From JAAYHG01 sp012735455 (GTDB lineage: Bacteria > Bacillota > DTU030 > DUMP01): a stretch of 64,000 bases of DNA. The stretch lies in the NCBI GenBank assembly GCA_050951365.1, contig JBMNIX010000002.1:1-64000 (forward strand). Reading direction: 5' to 3'. Below are positions 56,363-64,000 of the stretch, one piece after another. Position numbers and translations under genes: made by a program. How positions within the stretch are numbered: position 1 is the first letter of the stretch; each line of letters starts with the position of its first letter. Under the pieces are notes generated by a model. That model saw only the letters and a list, made by a program, of their open reading frames with translations. It had not been told where the DNA came from and made no database searches.

Positions 56363-57139
56363 TCAGCCATTACTGCTTGTGAGTAAGTTCTTGAGCTGTC
56401 TAGCTGCGATTACAGCCTTTCCTTGATAGTGGTTATTGAAGGTAACGTACACCCTCTGTGTGGCCTCTTTCAAGATGTTCAGGCGGGGTATCCACTCTTG
56501 GAGCTCATCCTCATGGTACAAGTAGTCGTAGCGCTCGTAACTGGCTTGGTGATTGTACCAGCGGTGGGCATTGCGTCCATGGAAACGCACATAGGCATAA
56601 GATGCGGTGGCATAAACCAGAGGCGGCAGCAGCCCCTTTAGACGTGGACCATCCACAGCCACATAGGCCATGCCGTGAGTACGTAGGAGATTGAAGGTTC
56701 CTGTTTGGTTCCAATCGTGGCTTCTAACCTCCACTGCAACTGGTAGACCAGCCAAACGGTGGCGCAGAGAGGCTATGTACTCGCGGTTCTCTTTAGTGTT
56801 ATGGAAACTATATGGAAACTGAGCCAACACGCAAATAAGGCGCTCGGCTTCTACCAAAGGACGCAACGCTTGAAGAAAGGCCGCAAATTCGCTGCTGTCT
56901 TGACGCTCGTGGGTAAGGCCCTTGTAGGCCTTGATCACGAACCTGAATTCAGGAGGCGTATTCCCCAACATGCGTTCAAACATGGCTGCCGTGGGCAAGC
57001 GATAGTAAGTAGCGTTTATCTCTGTAAAGGGGAATTCCTGAGCGTAAAACCTTAGTCTTTCATTGGCTGGCAGCCCGGGTGGGTAAAAAACCCCTTCCCA
57101 GTCTTTGTAGTAATAACCGGAGGTAGCGATTTGGATCAT
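56363..57139 (-). CDS. DUF72 family protein
   Basis: 258 residues from ATG 57139 (AAGGGGTTG upstream). TSGYYYKDWEGVFYPPGLP, INATYYRLP and FVIKAYKGLTHER at the N-terminus, with NNHYQGKAVIAA near the C-terminus, are family marks. The fold is a TIM barrel of unknown activity. It lies upstream of the rRNA promoters with its stop close to them. Confidence 0.92.
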   Translation of the reverse strand: MIQIATSGYYYKDWEGVFYPPGLPANERLRFYAQEFPFTEINATYYRLPTAAMFERMLGNTPPEFRFVIKAYKGLTHERQDSSEFAAFLQALRPLVEAERLICVLAQFPYSFHNTKENREYIASLRHRLAGLPVAVEVRSHDWNQTGTFNLLRTHGMAYVAVDGPRLKGLLPPLVYATASYAYVRFHGRNAHRWYNHQASYERYDYLYHEDELQEWIPRLNILKEATQRVYVTFNNHYQGKAVIAARQLKNLLTSSNG

Positions 57140-57303
57140 ATACTTCAACCCCTTAACTTTGTCACTGCAAGTATTCGGCACCTCTGGGAAGCTTCCTTGT
57201 GTACTGTGGTCTACTTTGCTGTAGCGATTTTTTATCGGCGGCAGGAATCTAGTAGGCCCAGCCGCGAATAAGTAAGCTTAACCTTAAAAGAGGGGGTCTC
57301 AGA

Positions 57304-58488
57304 GTGCAATTAGCTGACCGCATGGCTCCACTGGCATCGGCAATCTTTGCGGAACTGAATCAGAAGAAACGCGATCTATTGGCTGCAGGCCGTCGCGTTT
57401 ATGATTTTTCCATTGGTTCTCCCGATCTGGGTCCAGCAGTACACATCCGTGAAGCTTTGGCCAATGCAGCCTTAAACCCAAATAACTATCACTACGCAGT
57501 GAAGGACGAAGCCTCGCTGCTGAAGGCTGCCGCTGCCTGGTACGCCCGGCGTTTTGGTGTCACGCTGGACCCCAAAAGCGAAGTCATTTCTCTTTTGGGG
57601 TCGCAGGATGGGCTCGGGCATTTGTCCTTGGCATTGATAAACCCTGGCGAGACAGTGCTCGTACCAGATCCCTGCTACCCTGTTTTCAGTGAAGGCCCTC
57701 TTCTAGCTCAAGCACGCGTGGTACGCATGCCCCTCCGACCGGAGAACAATTACCTTATCGACTTCGCGGCGATCCCTTCCGCGGATGCCAAAGCAGCCAA
57801 ACTCATGATCGTCTCTTATCCCAACAACCCTACAACTGCCATGGCACCACCAGAGTTTTATCAGGACTTAGTTGCCTTCGCCAAAGGATACGGTATTTAC
57901 GTCCTCCACGATAATGCTTATTCAGAACTCACCTTCGATGGACGTACTACCGGCAGTTTTCTGCAATATCCTGGTGCCAAGGAAATAGGGCTTGAGTTTA
58001 ATTCTCTCTCCAAGACCTACAGCATGGCCGGAGCACGGGTAGGCTTTGCTCTAGGCAACCCTGATCTCGTTGGGGCTTTGGCCAGCTTAAAGTCACACTT
58101 GGACTACGGTATGTTTCTGCCCATTCAGCGCGCAGCAGAAGCGGCCTTGAACGGTCCGCAAGATATTGTTAGCACCACTCGCACCACCTATGAACGTCGG
58201 CGGGACCTTTTGGTGGAGGGACTCGCTGCGCTTGGCTGGCAGGTCCCTAAGCCGGCTGCAACTATGTTCGTCTGGGCTCCGGTCCCTGACCGTTTCGCGT
58301 CTTCTACAGAATTTGCATTAGAGCTGAGCGAAAAGAGCGGTGTTATCGTAGTTCCTGGTGCGGCCTTTGGTTCCTATGGGGAAGGTTATGTACGTTTGGC
58401 TTTAGTGCAACCCGAGGATGTGATTTCTCAAGCCCTGGAGGCGCTAAGATCCTGCCAGCTGTTTTTTGGGAGGTTTATACGTGACTAA
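57304..58488 (+). CDS. Class I/II aminotransferase (LL-diaminopimelate aminotransferase-like)
   Basis: 394 residues, PLP fold type I. SYPNNPT, DNAYSELTFDG and the PLP lysine in SLSKTYSMAGARVGFALGN are clear, and the N-terminal FSIGSPDLGP block resembles DapL/AlaC-type enzymes. Substrate is not fixed by the sequence. GTG 57304 follows AGAGGGGGT. Overlaps the next gene by eight bases, so the two are coupled. Confidence 0.88.
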   Translation: MQLADRMAPLASAIFAELNQKKRDLLAAGRRVYDFSIGSPDLGPAVHIREALANAALNPNNYHYAVKDEASLLKAAAAWYARRFGVTLDPKSEVISLLGSQDGLGHLSLALINPGETVLVPDPCYPVFSEGPLLAQARVVRMPLRPENNYLIDFAAIPSADAKAAKLMIVSYPNNPTTAMAPPEFYQDLVAFAKGYGIYVLHDNAYSELTFDGRTTGSFLQYPGAKEIGLEFNSLSKTYSMAGARVGFALGNPDLVGALASLKSHLDYGMFLPIQRAAEAALNGPQDIVSTTRTTYERRRDLLVEGLAALGWQVPKPAATMFVWAPVPDRFASSTEFALELSEKSGVIVVPGAAFGSYGEGYVRLALVQPEDVISQALEALRSCQLFFGRFIRD

Positions 58489-59143
58489 GTGGGCTCTCGT
58501 TTCGGATTTTGATGGCACAGCCTGTTTGCAGGATGTGGGTGATGCCATAGTGCAGATCTTCGGTTGGCCCGGTGCCTGGGATGAAGTAGACGCGGCCATC
58601 GGCCGCGGCGAAATTAATAGCAAAGAGGCTTATGAGATCATTTACGGACGGATGGAACTTGTAGCTGCGGATCTCTTAGAATTTGTGCTTACCCATAGCC
58701 TTGATCCCGACTTTGGGCCAGCGGCAGAGCTTTTTACGTGCAGGAATCTCCCTGTCCTCATTGTAAGCGATGGCTTCGACTTTTACATTGATGCTCTTCT
58801 AACTCGCCATGGACTCAGCCATCTTTCCCGCCACTCTAACCACCTGGAAATAAATGACGGCCGGGTAAAGCTAGACTTCCCGTACCATGGGCACTTAGGT
58901 TGCTATCGTTGTGCCAACTGCAAAACCCACCATCTCCTGAAGCTCAAGGAACAAGGGTATCGCATTGTTTACTGCGGCGATGGCCACAGCGACCGCTGTG
59001 CCTGCCAACGCGCCGACCTTACCTTTGCCAAAGGTTATTTGGCAGGCTATCTCGAGAAGCGAAGGATACCCTTTATCCCCTTTGAGCGTTTCGCCGACAT
59101 CCTACCACACCTAGAGGACCTGCTTACAATACCCGGCAATTAA
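58481..59143 (+). CDS. HAD-family phosphatase (MtnX/SerB-like)
   Basis: 220 residues from GTG 58481 (GGGAGG upstream). Motif I DFDGTACLQDVGD, motif II VSDGFD and motif III GDGHSDRCA are present, and an extra CYRCANCKTHH zinc-type Cys cluster sits before motif III. Close to 2-hydroxy-3-keto-5-methylthiopentenyl-1-phosphate phosphatase MtnX, but the methionine salvage genes are not visible, so a general phosphatase is as likely. Confidence 0.85.
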   Translation: MTKWALVSDFDGTACLQDVGDAIVQIFGWPGAWDEVDAAIGRGEINSKEAYEIIYGRMELVAADLLEFVLTHSLDPDFGPAAELFTCRNLPVLIVSDGFDFYIDALLTRHGLSHLSRHSNHLEINDGRVKLDFPYHGHLGCYRCANCKTHHLLKLKEQGYRIVYCGDGHSDRCACQRADLTFAKGYLAGYLEKRRIPFIPFERFADILPHLEDLLTIPGN

Positions 59144-59180
59144 GAGTCGCCAGCAAGCAAGGGAACGTTTCAGGTAAGTA

Positions 59181-59228
59181 AGAAAACAGGGACAGGGTAG
59201 CCTACTTACCCTGTCCCTGTTTTCTCTT
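59181..59228. terminator. Bidirectional terminator between HAD phosphatase and PepSY genes
   Basis: AAAACAGGGACAGGGTA pairs with TACCCTGTCCCTGTTTT; T-run on the plus strand, A-run upstream for the minus strand. Confidence 0.9.
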
Positions 59229-59260
59229 ACCATCTTATCGTAAGCTTATCTTGCGCGGTA

Positions 59261-60190
59261 CTAGAAGCTGATTCGCAGGTACTGCCTAATTGAAGCATTC
59301 TCCGCATCCAAGACAACGATATGCCAGTTACCGGATTTCTTGTCCTCTACCAAAGTAACCACCCAGTGTTGCTGCCCACTCCAATTATCCAAGCGCGCGT
59401 CCACTAATTTGGTAGCCACCCCTACCCGGCGCTGGGCCAAAGCCACTGCCCGCTCGCGGCTAATAGTGGCCGGTTTCTGTTCCGCACCCTCTCGTGCTAA
59501 GACCCGGCCATCTCTAGCTGCAATGTAGAAGGTGTCAGCATAGGGAACACCAATGCCGGCCCGTGTTAAACGCACCTCCCACGCTAAGGTGTTCTTATAC
59601 TGGGTGAGCTTAGCCGAGACAAGACGCGATGGATAGCTGACCCGTGAACGAGCGATAGCTACAGCCTTCTCTTTTGAGATTAACCCTGGAGCCGAATCGG
59701 CCGCTGCCGGACCACGGCGGAGAACCTTACCACTGAACGCGTCCAGGGTAACCTGATAGAAGCCTGAATCGTTGTACAAAATAACCTCCCAGGCCAGGGT
59801 CCCCGCTGTTAGAAACACCTTGGCCTCTACTGGGTAGTAGCGGTTACCAGCACTTCTTTGTGCCAACCTGAGCGCCTGCTCCGGCGTCACCTGAACAGGA
59901 CTCAGTTTGCCATCCTTAAGCCTACCCCATTCCAAGGCACGACCGCCGCGGCCAATGATGACGTAAATGCGCTCAGCCGAAGGGGCACCTTGTTGCTTAA
60001 GGCTGACAGTCCACTGCCCGGAGCTTTTTGCCTCTGAAGTAGCAGCTACTTGTGTGGGTCTAGCCACCTGACTCTGAGCTGCCCGAATCGCCCCTTCTCT
60101 AGTGAGGGACCCGGTAGCAGCGAGGGCAGTTCCGGTGACAAGAACCAAAGTCAAAAGGAAGGACACTACCACTACAACACTCTTTCGCAT
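59261..60190 (-). CDS. Exported protein with repeated PepSY domains
   Basis: 309 residues from ATG 60190 (CTGAGGAGG upstream). A signal peptide (about residues 1-25, ending ALA) is followed by four PepSY-type repeats, each opening with a (I/V)xxExA(I/V)xxAxxxV helix (REGAIRAAQSQV, EQALRLAQRSAG, KEKAVAIARSRV, RERAVALAQRRV). PepSY proteins bind or inhibit peptidases outside the membrane. Not next to a protease gene. Confidence 0.85.
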   Translation of the reverse strand: MRKSVVVVVSFLLTLVLVTGTALAATGSLTREGAIRAAQSQVARPTQVAATSEAKSSGQWTVSLKQQGAPSAERIYVIIGRGGRALEWGRLKDGKLSPVQVTPEQALRLAQRSAGNRYYPVEAKVFLTAGTLAWEVILYNDSGFYQVTLDAFSGKVLRRGPAAADSAPGLISKEKAVAIARSRVSYPSRLVSAKLTQYKNTLAWEVRLTRAGIGVPYADTFYIAARDGRVLAREGAEQKPATISRERAVALAQRRVGVATKLVDARLDNWSGQQHWVVTLVEDKKSGNWHIVVLDAENASIRQYLRISF

Positions 60191-60306
60191 GATAAACCTC
60201 CTCAGGTAGTTTGGCGCTCCTGGTGACATACCAGAAACCGCCCTACATTACCTCAGACGCTTGGGTTGTCCCAAAGTTGCTGGTACATTCTGTCGCTAAA
60301 TGATAG

Positions 60307-60326
60307 ACCTGGGCAAAAACCCAGGT
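60307..60326 (-). terminator. Hairpin after the DUF2148 gene
   Basis: ACCTGGG and CCCAGGT arms around a six-base loop; only a weak U-tract. Confidence 0.4.
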
Positions 60327-60343
60327 CCTGTCAAAAGGTCTGT

Positions 60344-60862
60344 CTAGCGATCGAAATAAATATTTTTCCCACTGGCCGAGATGGGAACACCAACCACAAT
60401 TTCCCCGTTTATCAACCCTAGGCGGCGAGCCACCACCCCCACCCGGTACATGATGCGGTTATCGGCATCAAGGAGGCTGGCAGTCTTAACCGCTGAACCC
60501 AAAGCAATACCAAGGTCCAGCAGACGCCAAGCACAAAGGGGCCCCGCAAACTCACTGCCTTCATGAAGTTTGGTCAGTTCGTTACAAGAAGAAAAACCAC
60601 AAGCACCACAATTGAGGCCTGCCGCCTGCGGGCGCTCTAAAGAAACCAGTAGCACTGCATCAGAACGGCGAACATTTTCTCCGTCCCGGTCAAAGTTCTT
60701 CCTGCCGCTCTCGCGGCCATAGGCCAACATGGCATCAGCCAGATGCTCTAGTTCATCACCCGAAATGACTTCGATGCCAACAAAATCCTTTCCCGTTGCC
60801 TTCGGAGCCGTACGAGCAGCTAGCGCCATGAGCTTGGCCACCATGTTCATAGCCTCGTCCAT
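60344..60862 (-). CDS. DUF2148 ferredoxin-domain protein
   Basis: 172 residues. LNCGACGFSSC and a later Cys in GPLCAWR fit an Fe-S cluster binding pattern; DFVGIEVISGDELEHLADAML and the C-terminal GVPISASGKNIYFDR are family marks. The family is found in anaerobes; the function is not known. Confidence 0.9.
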   Translation of the reverse strand: MDEAMNMVAKLMALAARTAPKATGKDFVGIEVISGDELEHLADAMLAYGRESGRKNFDRDGENVRRSDAVLLVSLERPQAAGLNCGACGFSSCNELTKLHEGSEFAGPLCAWRLLDLGIALGSAVKTASLLDADNRIMYRVGVVARRLGLINGEIVVGVPISASGKNIYFDR

Positions 60863-61124
60863 TTGATCTCCTCCTTAGGCTCATTCTTAGGCTCATTAGT
60901 GCCATTCCCTTTTCCTTATTTTACCTTAGGAAAGGGCGGGCAGCAAGGATCCACTGTTACTGAGTTCCGCCGGGGTTTCGTCATGATTGTCAATAAGATA
61001 ACATCTACACGTCTCCACCACACCTTGTTTTTTGAAGGGATTATAATAAGTTTTGGCGTATACCAAGCTTATGCAGAGCAAACAGGTATCTCTTTCTTGC
61101 AACGAAGCACTGGGAGGTTGGAGA

Positions 61125-62546
61125 TTGCCGAAGTCAACACAACACCTCATTATTTGCGGCGCCCTGGCTGTTCTAGTTTTTGCTCTTATACTCTCGCAAA
61201 CTCCGCCCGCGGGACTTACTACACACGGGGTCCGTGTTCTCGGGCTCCTTGGCTTCACCATAATCTTGTGGGCCAGTGAAGTTATCTCCTCTGCTGCCAC
61301 CTCGTTTCTTGTATTCATCTTGATTCCCCTCTTGGGCATCTTACCCTTAGACCAGGCGATATCCACCCTGGGCTCCGAGACTGTTTGGCAGCTTATTGGG
61401 ATCTACATCATCAGTAGTACCATAGTGAAGTTTCGCCTGGATCGACGGCTAGCCTATAACTTGCTCCGTTTATCTCGCGGTGATCCGTCCCTGGTGAGCC
61501 TGGTGTTCATCCTTACCACCGTGCTTTTTACTTTTCTAGTTCCTGCTCCTGTTGGTAAGGTAGCCCTGCTGCTACCTATCGCCGCCCAATGCTTCAATGT
61601 GCTTGAGCTTTCACCTACTAGCAACACCCGCCGCGCCACCTACTTTGGCCTGGGTAGTGTATCCCTCATCTCTGGGGTGGCAATCTTAACCGGTTGCCCT
61701 GCCACCTTGTACGCAGCCCAGCTTATCGGCTCAGAGGTTGGCCAAAACTGGACCTATGGCTACTGGTTCCTGCTCTTCTTTCCGCCTATCTTTTTAATAA
61801 GCCTTCTCACTTGGCCTCTTCTACTCATTATGTACCCGCCGGAGAAGCGAGGCCCTGCTGAAAAGGCTACCTTCATGGCTTTTCTCCAAGAGCGAATAGA
61901 TGAATTAGGTCCCCTCTCCAATGATGAAAAAAGGCTGATTCTTGTCCTCGGTGTTATGATCGGACTCTGGGCTACAGGCGGTTATCTTCACAGCCTACCT
62001 GTAACCCTGGTATGTCTTATCGCCGCCACAGCCCTTTTTCTCCCCGGAATCGAACTCACCTCCTGGGAAGAAGCTTCATCGGACATCGGTTGGCCGATTA
62101 TTCTAGTCTTTACCGCCGGTCTATCGTTAACGCGCGGCCTTACACAAACAGGGGCAGCAACCTGGCTTGGCAACCAAATAGGTATCATCCTGGGTGGGCT
62201 TGACTCCGTGTGGGCCGGTGCGGCAGCTTTTGTCCTGCTGAACCTGCTGCGCTTAACCTTCACCACCCCCACGGCGTACGTTGCCGCCTTTTTACCGGTG
62301 GCCTTCGCCGCTGCTGGTAGCCTAGCCCTCAATCCAGCCTGGCTAGGCGGTTTGACAGCTATTGCTGCACACACCGCCGTTCTTTATCCCATGCAGTCCA
62401 TGACTTTACTAACGGCCTATACCGAAAGCCCGCTAACACCCCGCGAGGTTTTTGTCACCGGCAGCGCCTTTACCTTGCTCACCATTGTCGTCACACTGCT
62501 CACGGCTTTCTTCTACTGGCCCCATTTTGGTTTGCTGCTCAAGTAA
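61125..62546 (+). CDS. SLC13/DASS-family anion transporter
   Basis: 473 residues, about 12 membrane helices. TTG 61125 is chosen because GGGAGGTTGGAGA lies in front; an ATG-less longer frame runs to 61053. Two similar halves with re-entrant loops are seen (TFLVPAPVGKVALLLP and LLRLTFTTPTAYVAAFLPV, the second with a TTPTAY motif). Members carry dicarboxylates, sulfate or phosphate with Na+. The upstream 60863-61124 has no other gene; the ribosome site is the only clear signal. Confidence 0.85.
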   Translation: MPKSTQHLIICGALAVLVFALILSQTPPAGLTTHGVRVLGLLGFTIILWASEVISSAATSFLVFILIPLLGILPLDQAISTLGSETVWQLIGIYIISSTIVKFRLDRRLAYNLLRLSRGDPSLVSLVFILTTVLFTFLVPAPVGKVALLLPIAAQCFNVLELSPTSNTRRATYFGLGSVSLISGVAILTGCPATLYAAQLIGSEVGQNWTYGYWFLLFFPPIFLISLLTWPLLLIMYPPEKRGPAEKATFMAFLQERIDELGPLSNDEKRLILVLGVMIGLWATGGYLHSLPVTLVCLIAATALFLPGIELTSWEEASSDIGWPIILVFTAGLSLTRGLTQTGAATWLGNQIGIILGGLDSVWAGAAAFVLLNLLRLTFTTPTAYVAAFLPVAFAAAGSLALNPAWLGGLTAIAAHTAVLYPMQSMTLLTAYTESPLTPREVFVTGSAFTLLTIVVTLLTAFFYWPHFGLLLK

Positions 62547-62548
62547 AA

Positions 62549-62590
62549 CTAGAGGCTGTACCTACTCTTGGAGGTTACGGCCTCTTTCTT
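62549..62590 (+). terminator. Terminator after the SLC13 gene
   Basis: AGAGGC..TACC and GGTTA..GCCTCT arms with TTTCTTT after. Confidence 0.65.
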
Positions 62591-62608
62591 TATGGGTGCA
62601 CGCTTTTT

Positions 62609-62950
62609 CTACTTACTCTTACGCGCCAGTTCTAGATAGGGTTGCCAGCGCTCGAATTCATTCCGCGCTTCAGGGCCTACATAAGCTGAGAAAGCAGCGT
62701 CGGGCTCGCTTTTATGGTAGTCCTCTGGCGGAAAAGCAAAAAACCAGGTCTCTCTGTCCTTGTAAACCCAATAAGGATAATAGCCTTCCCGGTCATACCC
62801 TTGACCCCAGCCCTGCGAGGTCCCTTCTCCTGTTTCATCGCTGACGTAAAAACCCGCCTCTTTAAGGGCCTCGGTCAGACGCGGAAGGTCCAGCTCGTAA
62901 GGAAGTATCACTTGAACCATACGGCGGTTAAGGTTCATTTCGTATGCCAT
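62609..62950 (-). CDS. Hypothetical protein, 113 residues
   Basis: ATG 62950 with CAGGAGGGG seven bases upstream. Soluble, aromatic and acidic (GYDREGYYPYWVYKDRETWF); no family recognised. Confidence 0.75.
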   Translation of the reverse strand: MAYEMNLNRRMVQVILPYELDLPRLTEALKEAGFYVSDETGEGTSQGWGQGYDREGYYPYWVYKDRETWFFAFPPEDYHKSEPDAAFSAYVGPEARNEFERWQPYLELARKSK

Positions 62951-63096
62951 ATTGCCCCTCCTGGTAGCATTTCCCTTAGCTTTCCCACTTGGGCAGCTAC
63001 CCATAACCTTTCCCTGGCGAGCAACATGGCGCCAACAATACATTAGAAGCCGCGGGCAGTAATCGGCGAACTTAACAGAACCTCGGCTGGGACCTG

Positions 63097-64000
63097 CTAC
63101 CTATAAAACGCGCTGAAAAATTTACCCAGCCTTTCTGTACCGAGCAAAATATTTTCCAGCGGCGGATAGGAGAAGCACAGCCGGAGCTGGTTGCTACCCT
63201 GTCCGTGAGCGTAGAAGGAACAACCTGCCACATATGCCACCTTTTCCTCCACCACTGCACGACGCAGCAGCTGGCCTGTATCAAGACCTTGTGTAGGCGG
63301 TAGCGTTACCCAAGTAAAGAAACCACCCTCTGGCTCTACCCAGTGTGTCCCCTGGGGAAAGTACTGCGCCAAGCCCGCCACCAACGCTGCAGCCCGTTTC
63401 TTCAGTATTTCTTTAGAGTTTTCAATCTGGCGGTCGATAATCCCTTGCCGCCCGCACTCAAGGGCGAGATACTGGCTCAGGCTGCTGGAGCACTGGTCGT
63501 TGGTCTGCTTGGCTGAAATTATTTTCTCCGCCAGTGCAGGTGGAGCCGCCACCCAGCCCAGGCGTAGTCCTGGTGAGAGGATCTTGGAGAATGTACCAAG
63601 AAAGACAACCCCTTCCCCACTGTCCAAAGACTTGAGGCTCGGCTTAGAACTTCCTGCGAAACGGAGTTCGGCATAGGCGGAATCCTCTACTATGGGAACA
63701 CCATAGCTGGCAGCCAGGTCCACTAAGAGGCGACGCCGCACTGTGCTTAAGGTAGTGCCACCGGGGTTTTGAAAGCTGGGAATGACATAGATAAACTTCG
63801 GTTGCGCACCTCTTTTTTCCAATTCCTGCAATCGCTCAGCCAAAAGGTCCACCTGCATACCCTCATCGTCAGTGGGTATCTCTTCCACCTGCGCGCCGAA
63901 ACCGCTGAATGTTTGAAGTGCGCCCACGTAGGTAGGGGCCTCGGTAATTACGATATCCCCTGGCGTCAACAAGACACGGCAGATAAGGTCTAAACCCTGG
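63097..64000 (-). CDS. PLP-dependent aminotransferase (2-aminoadipate/MocR-type), C-terminal 300 residues, cut by the window end
   Basis: The frame is open to the end of the window; the N-terminus lies outside. SFQNPGGTTLSTVRRR, EDSAYAELRF and the PLP lysine in GTFSKILSPGLRLGW show class I fold. Similar to LysN/ARO8-like 2-aminoadipate aminotransferases. No DNA-binding domain can be seen in the part present. Confidence 0.88.
   Translation of the reverse strand, partial: QGLDLICRVLLTPGDIVITEAPTYVGALQTFSGFGAQVEEIPTDDEGMQVDLLAERLQELEKRGAQPKFIYVIPSFQNPGGTTLSTVRRRLLVDLAASYGVPIVEDSAYAELRFAGSSKPSLKSLDSGEGVVFLGTFSKILSPGLRLGWVAAPPALAEKIISAKQTNDQCSSSLSQYLALECGRQGIIDRQIENSKEILKKRAAALVAGLAQYFPQGTHWVEPEGGFFTWVTLPPTQGLDTGQLLRRAVVEEKVAYVAGCSFYAHGQGSNQLRLCFSYPPLENILLGTERLGKFFSAFYR

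Overview
The window reads as near-origin chromosome of an anaerobic, endospore-forming member of the Firmicutes (Clostridia-like). The evidence is a cluster of spore and germination genes (SleB/YpeB, GerP-like proteins, BofA), a four-subunit ferredoxin-dependent 2-oxoacid oxidoreductase, T-box leaders on two tRNA synthetase genes, Gram-positive Shine-Dalgarno sites with frequent GTG/TTG starts, and the large SRP RNA. Read from right to left, the block from about 31.7 kb to 3.6 kb follows the Bacillus subtilis order serS, yaaH, tadA, scr, dnaX, yaaK, recR, yaaL, bofA, yaaO, tmk, darA, holB, ricT, yabA, rsmI, abrB, metG, tatD, yabE, ksgA. Insertions interrupt that order. The species cannot be named from what I can see.

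Layout: 0.1-3.1 kb, an ACT-domain protein, a frameshifted UPF0210 gene and a shortened Na+-decarboxylase beta subunit with a small partner. 3.1-23.3 kb, the housekeeping block, almost all on the minus strand (rRNA methylation, tRNA charging, DNA polymerase III parts, recombination, c-di-AMP sensing, a Por operon behind a possible attenuator). 23.4-26.6 kb, SRP RNA, tadA, six tRNA genes (four of them serine) and a complete ISLre2-type insertion sequence with terminal repeats and a target duplication. 26.7-32.0 kb, an OpuC-type osmoprotectant transporter and serS with its T-box. 32-42.2 kb, a spore/germination island with GH18 hydrolase, Hsp20/GerT-like and GerP-like proteins, patatin, YpeB/SleB, a serine protease, a YbaB paralogue and several tiny membrane proteins, several of them behind promoters that look like mother-cell sigma-K/E sites. 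42.4-50.3 kb, an AIR-synthase-like protein, a LytS/LytT-type two-component system next to CstA, YchF, a MoaD-like protein and a 46-residue protein. 50.4-56.2 kb, a complete rRNA operon on the minus strand (16S, tRNA-Ile, tRNA-Ala, 23S, 5S). 56.3-64 kb, DUF72, aminotransferases, a HAD phosphatase, PepSY, DUF2148 and an SLC13-type carrier.

The most unusual object is the 16S rRNA gene. Helix 6 (V1) carries about 423 nt made of four tandem 106-nt units, each able to fold by itself. Other points worth following are the candidate attenuator before the Por genes, phased repeats before the CstA transporter, a shared promoter pattern in the spore island, and the absence of rnmV from its usual place.

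A caution: several genes that should be essential (dnaX, tadA) and others (UPF0210, opuC substrate-binding gene, transposase) contain single-base frameshifts, and one tRNA acceptor stem has a one-base excess. I think many of these are sequence or assembly errors, so breaks in reading frame here are weak evidence of gene decay.
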